A stretch of DNA of 64,000 bases. It comes from Pseudonocardia sp. DSM 110487 (GTDB taxonomy: Bacteria; Actinomycetota; Actinomycetes; Mycobacteriales; Pseudonocardiaceae). Positions 1 through 7,683 of the stretch are shown in pieces. How positions within the stretch are numbered: position 1 is the first letter of the stretch; every line of letters starts with the position of its first letter. Location: NCBI RefSeq assembly GCF_019468565.1, contig NZ_CP080521.1, positions 2,852,001 through 2,916,000 of the forward strand, given 5' to 3'. A program made the translations under genes and the position numbers. The notes under the pieces were generated by a model. It was not told the DNA's origin, ran no database searches, and saw only the letters and a list, made by a program, of their open reading frames with translations.

Positions 1-48
1 GGTGCCATGGCCGTGACCCTCGTCCACCGCTATCTGGCGGAGCAGTGA
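1..48 (+). CDS. C-terminal end of an FAD-dependent oxidoreductase (probable thioredoxin-reductase-like), partial
   Basis: The window opens inside a reading frame whose last residues read GAMAVTLVHRYLAEQ and which stops at TGA 46-48. A tail of the form G-A-V-x-x-V-H-x-Y-L is typical of thioredoxin-reductase-like flavoproteins. In actinobacteria such a gene often precedes a cyclic-nucleotide-binding histidine kinase, which is what follows here. The stop overlaps the next start (GTGATG), so the two genes are translationally coupled. Only 15 residues are visible, so the assignment rests on this short tail and on context. Confidence 0.5.
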   Translation, partial: GAMAVTLVHRYLAEQ

Positions 49-1517
49 TGACCACACTCGACGAAACCACTCCCGCCCGGCTCACGCCGGAGGAGCTGCG
101 CACGCTGTTCCTGTTCGCCGACCTCGAGGACCACCAGGCCGCCTGGGTGATCGAGAACGGCGATGTCGTTCCCTTCCCGGCGGGGGAGAACATCGTCAGC
201 GAGGGCGAGCCTGCGCGCTGCTTCTACGTGCTGCTGTCCGGCGCGATCTCGATGTTCAAGCTGGTCAGCGGCGACCCGGTGGAGACCACCCGCACCGAGC
301 AGCGGGGCGTGTACTTCGGCGCCACGCAGTTCTACCTCGACGACGACACCGCTCTGACCTACCCGGCGTCGGTGCGCGCGGTCACCGACTGCACGGTGCT
401 CGCCCTCCCCGCGAAGGAGTTCGCGCGCGCGTTCGCGTCGTGGTTCCCGATGGCGGTGCACCTGCTCGAGGGCATGTTGATGGGGTTGCGCCGCGGCAAC
501 GCGCAGGTGGCCGAGCGGGAACGGCTGCTCGCGCTCGGCAAGCTGTCCGCGGGGCTCACCCACGAGCTGAACAACCCGGCTGCCGCCGCGGGCCGCGCGG
601 CCGACGCGCTGCGCGACAAGGTGTCCGGCATGCGGGCGAAGCTCGCCATGATCGCCGACGGGAAGATCGCGGGCGACCAGCTGAAGAAGCTGGTGATGGC
701 GCAGGACGAGTTCGTGAAGAAGGTCCGCTACGCGCCGACGCTGTCGCCGCTCGAGGCCACCGACCGCGAGGACGAGCTCGGCGACTGGCTCGACGACCAC
801 GGCATCGGCGGCGGGTGGGACCTCGCCCCGGTGTTCGTGGCCGGTGGGCTCGGCGTCGAGGACCTGGACGCGGTGGACGCGGCCGCGGGCGAGACCACGC
901 TCGAGGGCGCGATCCGCTGGCTCGCCTACACCGTGGAGACCGAGAGCCTGCTGCGGGAGATCCTCGACGCCACCACCCGGATCTCCGACCTGGTGCTCGC
1001 CGCCAAGCAGTACTCGCAGCTCGACCGCGCGCCGCACCGCTTCATCGACGTGCACGAGGGCCTCGACGCCACCCTCGTCATGTTCGGTCGCAAGCTCGCG
1101 CCCCCGGAGTCCGGTGCGGAGGCCGGCATCGCGATCGTCAAGGAGTACGACCGGACGCTGCCCCAGATCCCGGCCTACCCCGCCGAGCTCAACCAGGTCT
1201 GGACGAACATCATCGACAACGCGATCGACGCCATGGGCGGCACGGGGACGCTCACCGTCCGCACCGGCCGCATCGACGACGACTGCATCTTCGTGGAGAT
1301 CGGCGACACCGGGCCGGGCATACCGCCCGACGTCCGGCGGCGGATCTTCGAGCCGTTCTTCACGACGAAGCCGGTCGGGCGCGGCACCGGCCTCGGGCTG
1401 GACGTGAGCTACCGGGTCGTGGTCAACCGGCACCGGGGCGACATCACCGTCACGTCCGAGCCGGGCGACACCCGCTTCCGGGTGCGCCTGCCGATCACGG
1501 AGGAGCCCGCCACGTGA
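48..1517 (+). CDS. Cyclic-nucleotide-binding-domain sensor histidine kinase
   Basis: A 489-residue soluble sensor kinase. Residues about 20-130 form a cNMP-binding (CAP-type) beta-roll with the phosphate-cassette-like stretch SEGEPARCFYVLLSG. A DHp region follows with H-box GLTHELNNP (phospho-acceptor His about 172). The C-terminal HATPase_c domain has the N-box NIIDNAIDAM, G1 GDTGPGIP and the FFTTKP / GTGLGL G2 region. No transmembrane segment is evident, so it should act in the cytoplasm. ATG 48 is preferred over GTG 45 because it overlaps the upstream stop. Coupling to a probable flavoprotein disulfide reductase and to OsmC downstream suggests a redox or stress role (inference). No response regulator gene adjoins it. 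Confidence 0.85.
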   Translation: MTTLDETTPARLTPEELRTLFLFADLEDHQAAWVIENGDVVPFPAGENIVSEGEPARCFYVLLSGAISMFKLVSGDPVETTRTEQRGVYFGATQFYLDDDTALTYPASVRAVTDCTVLALPAKEFARAFASWFPMAVHLLEGMLMGLRRGNAQVAERERLLALGKLSAGLTHELNNPAAAAGRAADALRDKVSGMRAKLAMIADGKIAGDQLKKLVMAQDEFVKKVRYAPTLSPLEATDREDELGDWLDDHGIGGGWDLAPVFVAGGLGVEDLDAVDAAAGETTLEGAIRWLAYTVETESLLREILDATTRISDLVLAAKQYSQLDRAPHRFIDVHEGLDATLVMFGRKLAPPESGAEAGIAIVKEYDRTLPQIPAYPAELNQVWTNIIDNAIDAMGGTGTLTVRTGRIDDDCIFVEIGDTGPGIPPDVRRRIFEPFFTTKPVGRGTGLGLDVSYRVVVNRHRGDITVTSEPGDTRFRVRLPITEEPAT

Positions 1518-1930
1518 CGATGCAGATCCCGCTCGCGTCGGCCGGCGCCGTCCTCGCGTCCGACGCAGGCCGGGCCGTCGGCCTGAAGCTGGGGCCGCAC
1601 GAGGTCACCTCCGATCACGCCACCTCCGGGGCGGGTGCCGGTCCGACCCCGCTCGAGCTCATGACCGGCGCGCTCGCGGCGTGCAGCGCGATGTCGGCGC
1701 GCACCCATCTCGAGCGCGACGGCGATCCGGGGGACATCGAGGTGATCGTCACCCTCGACGCGGGCCCGCCCACGTTGCTCTACCGGCGGGTGCTGCTCGG
1801 GTTCCGGCTCGACCGCGACGAGGCGCATCGCCTCGCCGACGCGCTCGAGCGCACCGAGGTGACGATGATGCTCAAGCCCGCGTTTTCCATCCGGACGCAG
1901 ATCGAGCATGCCGGGGAGCCGCTCGCGTAA
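1514..1930 (+). CDS. OsmC family protein
   Basis: A 138-residue protein starting at GTG 1514, which overlaps the kinase stop (GTGA). The family core LELMTGALAACSAMSARTHLERDG carries one conserved Cys, as in OsmC/YhfA-like proteins. The second family Cys is not visible: the C-terminal region reads EVTMMLKPAFSIRTQIEHAG, where members usually have a Cys before the end. It may therefore be a one-Cys member without classical peroxidase chemistry. OsmC/Ohr proteins reduce organic hydroperoxides using a Cys pair. Co-transcription with the redox-linked kinase pair upstream fits a stress-response operon. Confidence 0.8.
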   Translation: MTMQIPLASAGAVLASDAGRAVGLKLGPHEVTSDHATSGAGAGPTPLELMTGALAACSAMSARTHLERDGDPGDIEVIVTLDAGPPTLLYRRVLLGFRLDRDEAHRLADALERTEVTMMLKPAFSIRTQIEHAGEPLA

Positions 1931-1948
1931 ATTCCATTGAATTAGGGC

Positions 1949-2863
1949 ATGCTGGCCGGCATGGGTGTTCTCTATGTCGGTTCCGGTCCCTATTGCTACG
2001 CGAATTCTCTCGCGATGGTCCTCGGTGTGGACGGCCCGCCGCCGTCGGCGATCGAGGTGCTCAGCGGCTCGCCGTTCGGGTTCCACCCCGGCGGCGGGCT
2101 GGCGTGGTTCGACCCGCTGGGCTGGGATCCGGACCGAGGCGTCGACACGGCCCTCGACCTGCTGGGATGGACCTGCGAGCGGGCATCGGGTGGCTCGGCG
2201 GCCGACGCCGTGGAGCGGTTGCGGGCCGCCGACGGCCCGGTGTTCGTCGGACCGGTGGAGTTCGGCCTACTACTGCACCACCCGGGATCCGGGCAGGTCC
2301 TCGACTCCGACCACTTCATGGTCGTCACCGCCGTGACCGACGGTGTCGTCCATTTTCACGACCCGCACGGATTTCCGTTCGCCACGCTACCCGTCGACGA
2401 ATTCGTGGCGGCCTGGGAATCGGTCACGTTCGAATATCCCGCCGAGCCGTTCACGATGCGCTCGCGGTTCCGTCGCGTCCGGGAGGTCCCCGTCACCGAC
2501 GCGCTGCGCGCATCCCTGCCCAATGCGCGACGCCTGCTCGACGACGGGAGCGCAGGCGCGGCCGTCGAGCGGTTTGCCTGCCTCGTCGCCGCCGGGCTGA
2601 GCCCGCGGCACGAGGCGCACCTCGTCCACTTCGCGGTCCGGGTCGGCGCCCGCCGCCTCGCCGACGCAGCGGTGTGGCTCGGCCGGCTCGGCCTCGCCGG
2701 TGCGGCGGTTGTCGCGGAGGAGCAGGCGCGGCTCGTCGGCGGCCTGCAGTACCCGCTGGTACGGGGCGACCGGGAGCGCGTGATGGAACTGCTCGGTCTC
2801 CTCGCACCAACCTACGCCGCGCTGTGCGCGGAGCTCGCGGTCGCCGACGGCGTGACCACATAG
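1949..2863 (+). CDS. Papain-like / BtrH N-terminal-like protein
   Basis: A 304-residue protein (alternative start ATG 1961, giving MGVLYVGSGPYCYANSLAM). The N-terminal half resembles BtrH_N or C39-like papain-fold proteins. A Cys sits at the start of a helix in GPYCYANSLAMVLG, a His in SDHFMVVTAV, and a following FHDPHG supplies an Asp-His segment, together suggesting a Cys-His-(Asp) arrangement. The C-terminal 120 residues are Ala/Arg/Leu-rich helices of unknown role. BtrH-type proteins act as acyl-ACP:aminoglycoside acyltransferases or peptidase-like enzymes, but no biosynthetic genes lie nearby, so the substrate is unknown. It is separated from OsmC by 18 bp and may be in the same transcript. 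Confidence 0.45.
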   Translation: MLAGMGVLYVGSGPYCYANSLAMVLGVDGPPPSAIEVLSGSPFGFHPGGGLAWFDPLGWDPDRGVDTALDLLGWTCERASGGSAADAVERLRAADGPVFVGPVEFGLLLHHPGSGQVLDSDHFMVVTAVTDGVVHFHDPHGFPFATLPVDEFVAAWESVTFEYPAEPFTMRSRFRRVREVPVTDALRASLPNARRLLDDGSAGAAVERFACLVAAGLSPRHEAHLVHFAVRVGARRLADAAVWLGRLGLAGAAVVAEEQARLVGGLQYPLVRGDRERVMELLGLLAPTYAALCAELAVADGVTT

Positions 2864-2949
2864 GGCTCGCCGAGCGCGGTCGTCACTCGTGCGAGATCGG
2901 TAGGGCGTCGGACAACGGGGTACGAGGCCGGAACGCGCGCCGAGTGGCG

Positions 2950-3366
2950 ATGGAGAAGGGGATGGGTCGGATGGTCGAGATCACGGGGAGTGCAGCGATC
3001 GAGCGGGATTCGACCGAGCGGCTCGAGCGGAGCCTGCGGGAGCTGCTCGCCACGCTGATCGACCGCGCGTTCGGGCTCGCCCTGGACGCCGTGGAGGGCC
3101 TCGCCCGCCAGCTGGACGAGGTTGCCGCCCGGGGAGGGCTCCCACTGAACGCACTGCTCGGCGGGGCCGTAGCCCTCTTCGAGGGGCGTAGCCCGCTCTG
3201 GGGCGCGGTCAGGGGCGCGTTCGCGGCGATGAGCCCGGCGGCGAAGGGTGCTTCGATCGCCGCCCTGATCCTCGCGCTGCTCCTGGTGCCGCTGACCGTC
3301 GTTCTCCTGCTGCTCGCCCTGATCGGCCTCGCCGTGTGGGGCGCGATCAGGGCTGCCCGGCGGTGA
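2950..3366 (+). CDS. Small membrane protein upstream of the gas-vesicle cluster
   Basis: A 138-residue protein from ATG 2950. An N-terminal amphipathic helical region (about 1-95) is followed by a single long hydrophobic segment (about 97-130, ALILALLLVPLTVVLLLLAL) and a short basic tail, so it is probably a C-terminally anchored membrane protein. A later in-frame ATG (2962) is also possible. I recognise no family. It lies 353 bp upstream of the gas-vesicle genes on the same strand. Small membrane proteins are common beside actinobacterial gvp clusters, but a functional link is only inferred. Confidence 0.55.
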   Translation: MEKGMGRMVEITGSAAIERDSTERLERSLRELLATLIDRAFGLALDAVEGLARQLDEVAARGGLPLNALLGGAVALFEGRSPLWGAVRGAFAAMSPAAKGASIAALILALLLVPLTVVLLLLALIGLAVWGAIRAARR

Positions 3367-3719
3367 TCCTCTCTCCTCCATTCAGCCGGATTTGCCGCAG
3401 CATTCGGAGCAAGAGTTGCCGACCAGCGGGCGCTCAGCGTGAGCTGTCACCGAGCGGTCCAGGAGTCGGACGCACAAGCTCGCGGCGCTCGGGCCGATGA
3501 TCATTGCCGCTCGCATCCAGGGAGCGGTCGAGACGAACCGATGGCCCCCCAGCCTGCTCCGAACGGCCTAATTTTCCGACGATCCCGACGGCGGCGCGTG
3601 TGAGATCAGTGCCCGGGGTAATCGCTGGACGCGGCCGTCGGGGACGTGCATTGCGAGAACCACATGGTTTTTGCGATCGCGGAACGGTCGAGCGCCCGAC
3701 AACCGAAAAAGGAGTTCCA
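3367..3719. other. Intergenic leader of the gas-vesicle cluster
   Basis: These 353 bases separate the small membrane protein from the first gvp gene. I see no convincing coding potential and no clear sigma-70-type promoter. The last 15 bases contain the Shine-Dalgarno AAGGAG about six bases before GTG 3720. The promoter for the gvp operon most likely lies here. Confidence 0.4.
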
Positions 3720-4406
3720 GTGAAGTGTGGGGCACGAGTGGCCCTCGGCGTTGCCGGCGGCTATTTACTCGGACGAACGAAGAAGATGAAGCTCGCATTG
3801 ATGCTGGGTGGGATGGCCGCGGGTCGACGGGCCGGAGGACCGGGCGAACTCCTGAGCCGAGGTACCAAGCTCATCGACGCCTCGCCGGAGTTGTCACGCC
3901 TCGTGGGCGAGGTGCGAGGGCGGCTCCTGGAGGCGGGCAAGGGTGCTGTCGTCGCTGTGGCCACCCGGCAGGTGGAGTCCCTCACCGACCGCGTCGGCAA
4001 GCGGGTCGAGGCGCTCGGCGAGACCGGCGATCTGCGGCGGCGCCGGACCGAGAAGCCCGGTCGTGACGAGCCGGAGCACGCCGAGGAGCAGGCGGACGTC
4101 GAGGAAGGCGATGCCGAGGAGGCAGAGGCCGAGGAGAGGGACACCGAGGACAAGGACACCGAGGACAAGGACACCGAGGAGAGGGCCACCGAGGACAAGA
4201 ACGCGGCGCCGCGGGACACCGAGCGCGCTCGCGCCACCGACGGCCGGGAGGAGCAGGGAGCCCGCCGCGCGAGCCGCGCCCCCGCGGCGAATTCTTCGCG
4301 CGGTCGCGGCGGCCGGAGCACGTCGGGGACCGCTACCGTCCGGCGCACCGCCTCCGGTGCCGGGAGCCGCAAGCCGCGCGCTCGGCGGGGTGAGGGCGAT
4401 GGCTGA
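3720..4406 (+). CDS. GvpY-type gas-vesicle cluster protein
   Basis: A 228-residue protein. GTG 3720 is chosen because AAGGAG lies just upstream and because family members begin in the same way. The N-terminus GGYLLGRTKKMKLALMLGG matches the GYxLGRTKK signature of the small gene (gvpY in the Streptomyces naming) found in actinobacterial gvp clusters and often mis-annotated as DNA primase. The middle is helical. From about residue 105 the protein becomes a low-complexity charged tail with tandem TEDKD/TEERA repeats, then a basic Ser/Arg-rich end. It overlaps the next gene by 8 bp. Its function is unknown; assembly accessory or nucleic-acid binding are guesses. Confidence 0.65.
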   Translation: MKCGARVALGVAGGYLLGRTKKMKLALMLGGMAAGRRAGGPGELLSRGTKLIDASPELSRLVGEVRGRLLEAGKGAVVAVATRQVESLTDRVGKRVEALGETGDLRRRRTEKPGRDEPEHAEEQADVEEGDAEEAEAEERDTEDKDTEDKDTEERATEDKNAAPRDTERARATDGREEQGARRASRAPAANSSRGRGGRSTSGTATVRRTASGAGSRKPRARRGEGDG

Positions 4407-5478
4407 AACGACGACCAAGAAGGTCAAGGAGGCCGCGCCGACCGACGCGCTGCGCGATGCCGGGCAGCAGTTGCTGGCGCTGCTGGTACAGCGGGCGGCC
4501 GAGGCCGCGACGGAGCGCGTGACCGGTCTGTCGGAGCGCCTGAGCGGGGTTGCGGAACAGGGCCTGGGGTTGCGCGAGGCGCTGAACTCCAACGGGAACA
4601 ACCGCGGTGGCGGCGGTGGCTCCGTCGCCGGGCTGCTGTCCCGCGGGGTCGGTGCGGTCGCGGACCTCGGTGCCCGGAAGGGGCTCGGGGCACTCAAGGA
4701 GAAGGTGCAGAGTGCGGTCGGGTCCGTCGGCGGCGCGGGCCAGAAGCTCAAGGTCACGGTGATCAGCGAGGATCTGGAAGTCGGCCTGCCGCTGCGCACC
4801 ACCTACGACCTGTGGACGCGGTTCGCCGACTTCCCCAGCTTCATGAAGAAGGTGGAAAGGGTCGAGCAGACCGACGACGTGACGACCACATGGACGGCGC
4901 AGGTGCTGTGGTCGCACCGCACCTGGGAGTCGACCATCGTCGAGCAGGTGCCGGATTCGCACATCGTGTGGCGGTCGGAGGGGGCGAAGGGGCGCGTCGA
5001 CGGCGCGGTGACCTTCACCGAGCTCGGACCCAACCTCACCCGGGTGCTGCTGGTGCTCGAGTACCACCCGCAGGGGCTGTTCGAGCACACCGGAAACCTC
5101 TGGCGGGCCCAGGGTAGGCGGGCCCGGCTGGAGTTCCAGCACTTCCGCAGGCACGCGATGAGGCACGTGTTGATCCATCAGGACGACGTCGAGGGTTGGC
5201 GTGGCGAGATCCGCGACGGTGAAGTGGTCAGGACTCACGAGGAGGCGATCGAGGAAGAGCGCCGCGAGCAGGAGGAATACGAGGAATACGACGAGGCCGA
5301 AGAGCCCGACGAATCCGACGAGGTCCAGTCCGACGATGAGGGGCCGGACGACGAGTATTACGCCGACGACGAATTCACCGATGAGGAGAAATCCGCCGAC
5401 GAGGAGCTCGAAGAGCCGGTACCGGCTTCACGAGCACGTCGGCCGGCCGCGGCGAATTCGACGGAACGGGGGAAGTAG
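4399..5478 (+). CDS. SRPBCC (polyketide cyclase/dehydrase-like) gas-vesicle protein, GvpZ type
   Basis: A 359-residue protein overlapping the preceding stop. Residues 1-60 are helical. A Gly/Asn-rich linker follows (NNRGGGGG, about 68-75), then an SRPBCC/START-like domain at about 118-265, recognisable by PLRTTYDLWTRFADFPSFM and later HIVWRSEG and GAVTFTELGPNLTRV. The last 85 residues are extremely acidic (EEYEEYDEAEEPDESDE) and end in a short basic patch. SRPBCC proteins with this architecture occur in Streptomyces gvp clusters as gvpZ. The SRPBCC fold has a hydrophobic cavity, so a chaperone or ligand-binding role in vesicle assembly is possible but unproven. Confidence 0.7.
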   Translation: MAETTTKKVKEAAPTDALRDAGQQLLALLVQRAAEAATERVTGLSERLSGVAEQGLGLREALNSNGNNRGGGGGSVAGLLSRGVGAVADLGARKGLGALKEKVQSAVGSVGGAGQKLKVTVISEDLEVGLPLRTTYDLWTRFADFPSFMKKVERVEQTDDVTTTWTAQVLWSHRTWESTIVEQVPDSHIVWRSEGAKGRVDGAVTFTELGPNLTRVLLVLEYHPQGLFEHTGNLWRAQGRRARLEFQHFRRHAMRHVLIHQDDVEGWRGEIRDGEVVRTHEEAIEEERREQEEYEEYDEAEEPDESDEVQSDDEGPDDEYYADDEFTDEEKSADEELEEPVPASRARRPAAANSTERGK

Positions 5479-5481
5479 GCG

Positions 5482-5871
5482 ATGACCACATCCGTACCGG
5501 CAGGAGGCGGCGGTGGCGTCGAGCGACCGTCGCCCACTGGTCTGGCCGACGTCATCGACACGATTCTCGACAAGGGCCTGGTGATCGATGCCTACGTGCG
5601 TGTCTCGCTGGTCGGGATCGAGCTGCTGACGATCGACGCAAGGATCGTCGTGGCGAGTGTCGATACCTACCTGCGTTTCGCGGATGCGGTGAACCGGCTC
5701 GACATCTCGGAGACGGAGCACAAGGGCCTCCCTGAGCTCATGGAGGACGTCAACCGCACGGGATCGCGGAGCAAGGCGAAGGGGGCCATCGAGGCGGCCG
5801 GTGACGCGCTGCGCGATTTCCTCGGTGAGGACGAGCGGGAGCCGGCGCGCCGGCGGGGGGAGGGACGCTGA
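5482..5871 (+). CDS. gvpA: Gas vesicle structural protein GvpA
   Basis: A 129-residue member of the GvpA family. The core GLADVIDTILDKGLVIDAYVRVSLVGIELLTIDARIVVASVDTYLRFADAV covers the amphipathic helix, the beta strand, the conserved IDA-V-VSLVGIELL turn and the second strand/helix that build the gas-permeable shell. An 18-residue Gly-rich N-terminal extension and a 45-residue charged C-terminal extension make it longer than cyanobacterial GvpA (about 70 residues), as is common in actinobacteria. Among the three GvpA-like proteins here it is closest to classical GvpA, so it is the best candidate for the major shell subunit. It sits 3 bp after the SRPBCC gene. Confidence 0.88.
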   Translation: MTTSVPAGGGGGVERPSPTGLADVIDTILDKGLVIDAYVRVSLVGIELLTIDARIVVASVDTYLRFADAVNRLDISETEHKGLPELMEDVNRTGSRSKAKGAIEAAGDALRDFLGEDEREPARRRGEGR

Positions 5872-6668
5872 TGTCTGCCGGGCTCGGTCACCGCGAGGAA
5901 CAGAACGTGCAGCAGGGCGAGAAGGTCGTGTACGTGTACGGCATCGTCCCGGCCGACGTCGAGGTCGAGCCGGACGTACGCGGCGTGGGCGATCCCCCTG
6001 ACGAGGTCACGATCATCCGAAAGGGACAGATCGCGGCACTGGTGAGCTGTGTGTCACCGGACAAGCCGCTGGGCACGCCGGAGGACCTGGCAGCGCACGC
6101 GCAGCTCCTCGACGCGACAGCGGCGGACGCACCGGTCCTCCCTCTGCGGTTCGGGGCGGTGCTCACGGACGAGCGGGCTGTCCAGGAAGAGCTCCTCGGC
6201 GAGCACCACGACGCGTTCAAGAGCGCGCTGGATCAGCTCGAGGGACGCGCCGAGTTCATCGTCAAGGGGCGCTACGAACACGACGCGGTTCTGCGCGAGG
6301 TCGTGGACGAATCCGACGACCTGGCGCAGCTGCGCGAGCAGATCGGCGGCCAGCCGGAGGAGGCGACCCGGAACGCCCGGATCGCGCTCGGCGAGGCCGT
6401 GTACAACGCGATCGAGGCGAAACGCGAGCGCGACACGGCGAAGCTGACGAACGCTCTCACGGGGACCGTCGTGGAGGTCAACGTGCGTCCAGCGACGCAC
6501 GAGGAGGACGCCGTCCACCTCGCCTGCCTTGTCGAAACCGATCGCCAGGGCGAATTCCAGAGCGCGGTCGACGAGATCGCTCGGGAGTGGGATGGCCGAA
6601 TCGAGATGCGCGTGCGCGGGCCCCTCGCTCCCTACGACTTCGTGGTCACGCAGACGCCCGGGGAGTGA
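5871..6668 (+). CDS. gvpF: Gas vesicle protein GvpF (GvpL/GvpF family, first copy)
   Basis: A 265-residue GvpL/GvpF family protein. Family landmarks are VYVYGIVPADVE at the N-terminus, ALVSCV, the conserved APVLPLRFGAVL block at about residue 90, and the C-terminal MRVRGPLAPYDFV. GvpF/L proteins are minor components that interact with GvpA and nucleate shell assembly. The start TGATG overlaps the gvpA stop by one base, implying translational coupling. A later in-frame start near the VVYVYG segment would shorten the N-terminus by about 18 residues. A second family member lies downstream at 7673-8461. Confidence 0.88.
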   Translation: MSAGLGHREEQNVQQGEKVVYVYGIVPADVEVEPDVRGVGDPPDEVTIIRKGQIAALVSCVSPDKPLGTPEDLAAHAQLLDATAADAPVLPLRFGAVLTDERAVQEELLGEHHDAFKSALDQLEGRAEFIVKGRYEHDAVLREVVDESDDLAQLREQIGGQPEEATRNARIALGEAVYNAIEAKRERDTAKLTNALTGTVVEVNVRPATHEEDAVHLACLVETDRQGEFQSAVDEIAREWDGRIEMRVRGPLAPYDFVVTQTPGE

Positions 6669-6671
6669 GGA

Positions 6672-6938
6672 ATGGGTTTGCTGTCGTTCGTGTTCGGTCT
6701 GCCGTTCGCGCCGGTCCGTGCGCTGATCTCGCTGGCAGAGGTCATTCAGGAGCGGGTCGAGCAGGAGCTGCACGACCCGGCCGTCGCCCGGCGAGAGCTC
6801 GAGCAGGTCGAGGAGGCGAGCGCGCGTGGCGAGCTCTCGCCGGACGCGGTCGCCGAGGCCGAGTACCGGGTGACCGGTCGGATGACACAGCAAAGTACGG
6901 CCGGCGCGATGGCGGCGGAGAGCGAACATGAACGCTGA
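6672..6938 (+). CDS. gvpG: Gas vesicle protein GvpG
   Basis: An 88-residue protein with the GvpG signature: an N-terminal hydrophobic stretch MGLLSFVFGLPFAPVRALISLAEVIQERVEQEL, then a helical charged region with ELEQVEEA and LSPDAVAEAE. GvpG is a small accessory protein, conserved beside gvpF, that is needed for vesicle assembly in other organisms. It starts 3 bp after gvpF. The last dozen residues (AMAAESEHER) look unstructured. Confidence 0.85.
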   Translation: MGLLSFVFGLPFAPVRALISLAEVIQERVEQELHDPAVARRELEQVEEASARGELSPDAVAEAEYRVTGRMTQQSTAGAMAAESEHER

Positions 6939-6958
6939 GCGGAGCTGGCGGAGCGACG

Positions 6959-7306
6959 ATGAAGGCTGAGCGGAGCAGGAGTCAGGATCGCGATGACCGG
7001 CCGAGCCGGGTTCGGTCCGAGGAGTCGGAGCCGGCGCTCGCAGCCAACGAGATCGGTGCCATCGCGCTGGGGCGCGTGCGCGAACTGATCTCGAGGGAGC
7101 CGGTCGCCGCCACGGCCGTCGAACCGTCCGACGACGGGTGGGTGGTCGACGTGGAGGTGATCGAGGAACGGCGGATCCCGTCGTCGTCGGACATGCTCGC
7201 GTTGTACGAGGTCGAGCTCGACCCCGGCGGCGAGCTGATCGCTTACCGCAGGACGAAGCGGTACGCGCGGGGCAGCGCGATCAACGGACGAAACGGGGCA
7301 TCGTGA
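6959..7306 (+). CDS. gvpO: Gas vesicle protein GvpO
   Basis: A 115-residue GvpO family protein. A variable charged N-terminus (about 25 residues) precedes a conserved domain with GWVVDVEVIEERRIPSSSDMLALYEVELDPGGELIAYRRTKRYARG. GvpO is an accessory protein essential for vesicle formation in Halobacterium and conserved in actinobacterial clusters. In Streptomyces clusters gvpO is the first gene, but here it is in the middle, between gvpG and the second GvpA-like gene. Its stop overlaps the next start (GTGA). Confidence 0.85.
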   Translation: MKAERSRSQDRDDRPSRVRSEESEPALAANEIGAIALGRVRELISREPVAATAVEPSDDGWVVDVEVIEERRIPSSSDMLALYEVELDPGGELIAYRRTKRYARGSAINGRNGAS

Positions 7307-7683
7307 CATCCGCGTCGGGCCCACCCGGAAATGCGGTCATGAGCCAGCCGCACGGCTCGCCCGGGCATCAACCCGCCAACGTCGGCGACATCCTCGAACG
7401 GGTCCTGGACAAGGGACTGGTCATCGCCGGCGATATCCAGGTGAACCTGCTGGACATCGAGCTGCTCACGATCAAGCTCCGGCTGGTTGTCGCGTCCCTC
7501 GAGACGGCGCGTGAAGTCGGGATCGACTGGTGGGAGCACGACCCGTGGCTCACCGGCAGGGACGGGAAACTCGAGCGCGAGAACCGCGAGCTGCGCGCCC
7601 GTGTGGCGGAGCTCGAGCAGAGCACCCGATCGGATCGCTCACTCGAGGCAGGCGAACCGAGCGGGGCGAGCGATGACGCCTGA
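7303..7683 (+). CDS. gvpJ: GvpA-family protein GvpJ
   Basis: A 126-residue second GvpA paralogue. The core DILERVLDKGLVIAGDIQVNLLDIELLTIKLRLVVASLETAREVGIDWW has the GvpJ/GvpM-type substitution GDIQVNLLDIELLTIKLRL in place of the GvpA DAYVRVSLVGIELL. A C-terminal coiled-coil-like tail (LERENRELRARVAELEQ) follows. GvpJ is a minor component thought to help nucleate the tips. GTG 7303 is chosen because it overlaps the gvpO stop; ATG 7339 is an alternative that trims 12 residues. The 3' end overlaps gvpL by 11 bp. Confidence 0.8.
   Translation: MTSASGPPGNAVMSQPHGSPGHQPANVGDILERVLDKGLVIAGDIQVNLLDIELLTIKLRLVVASLETAREVGIDWWEHDPWLTGRDGKLERENRELRARVAELEQSTRSDRSLEAGEPSGASDDA

Noticed and set aside
440..1930. 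Long open frame overlapping the kinase and OsmC genes
   Set aside because: It only joins a shadow frame of the kinase to the true OsmC frame. OsmC starts at GTG 1514, and the upstream part has Arg/Ala-rich shadow composition.
4141..4200. Short repeats considered as a CRISPR array
   Set aside because: The repeats encode TEDKD units in the GvpY tail, are contiguous and have no spacers. No CRISPR array or cas gene is in the window.
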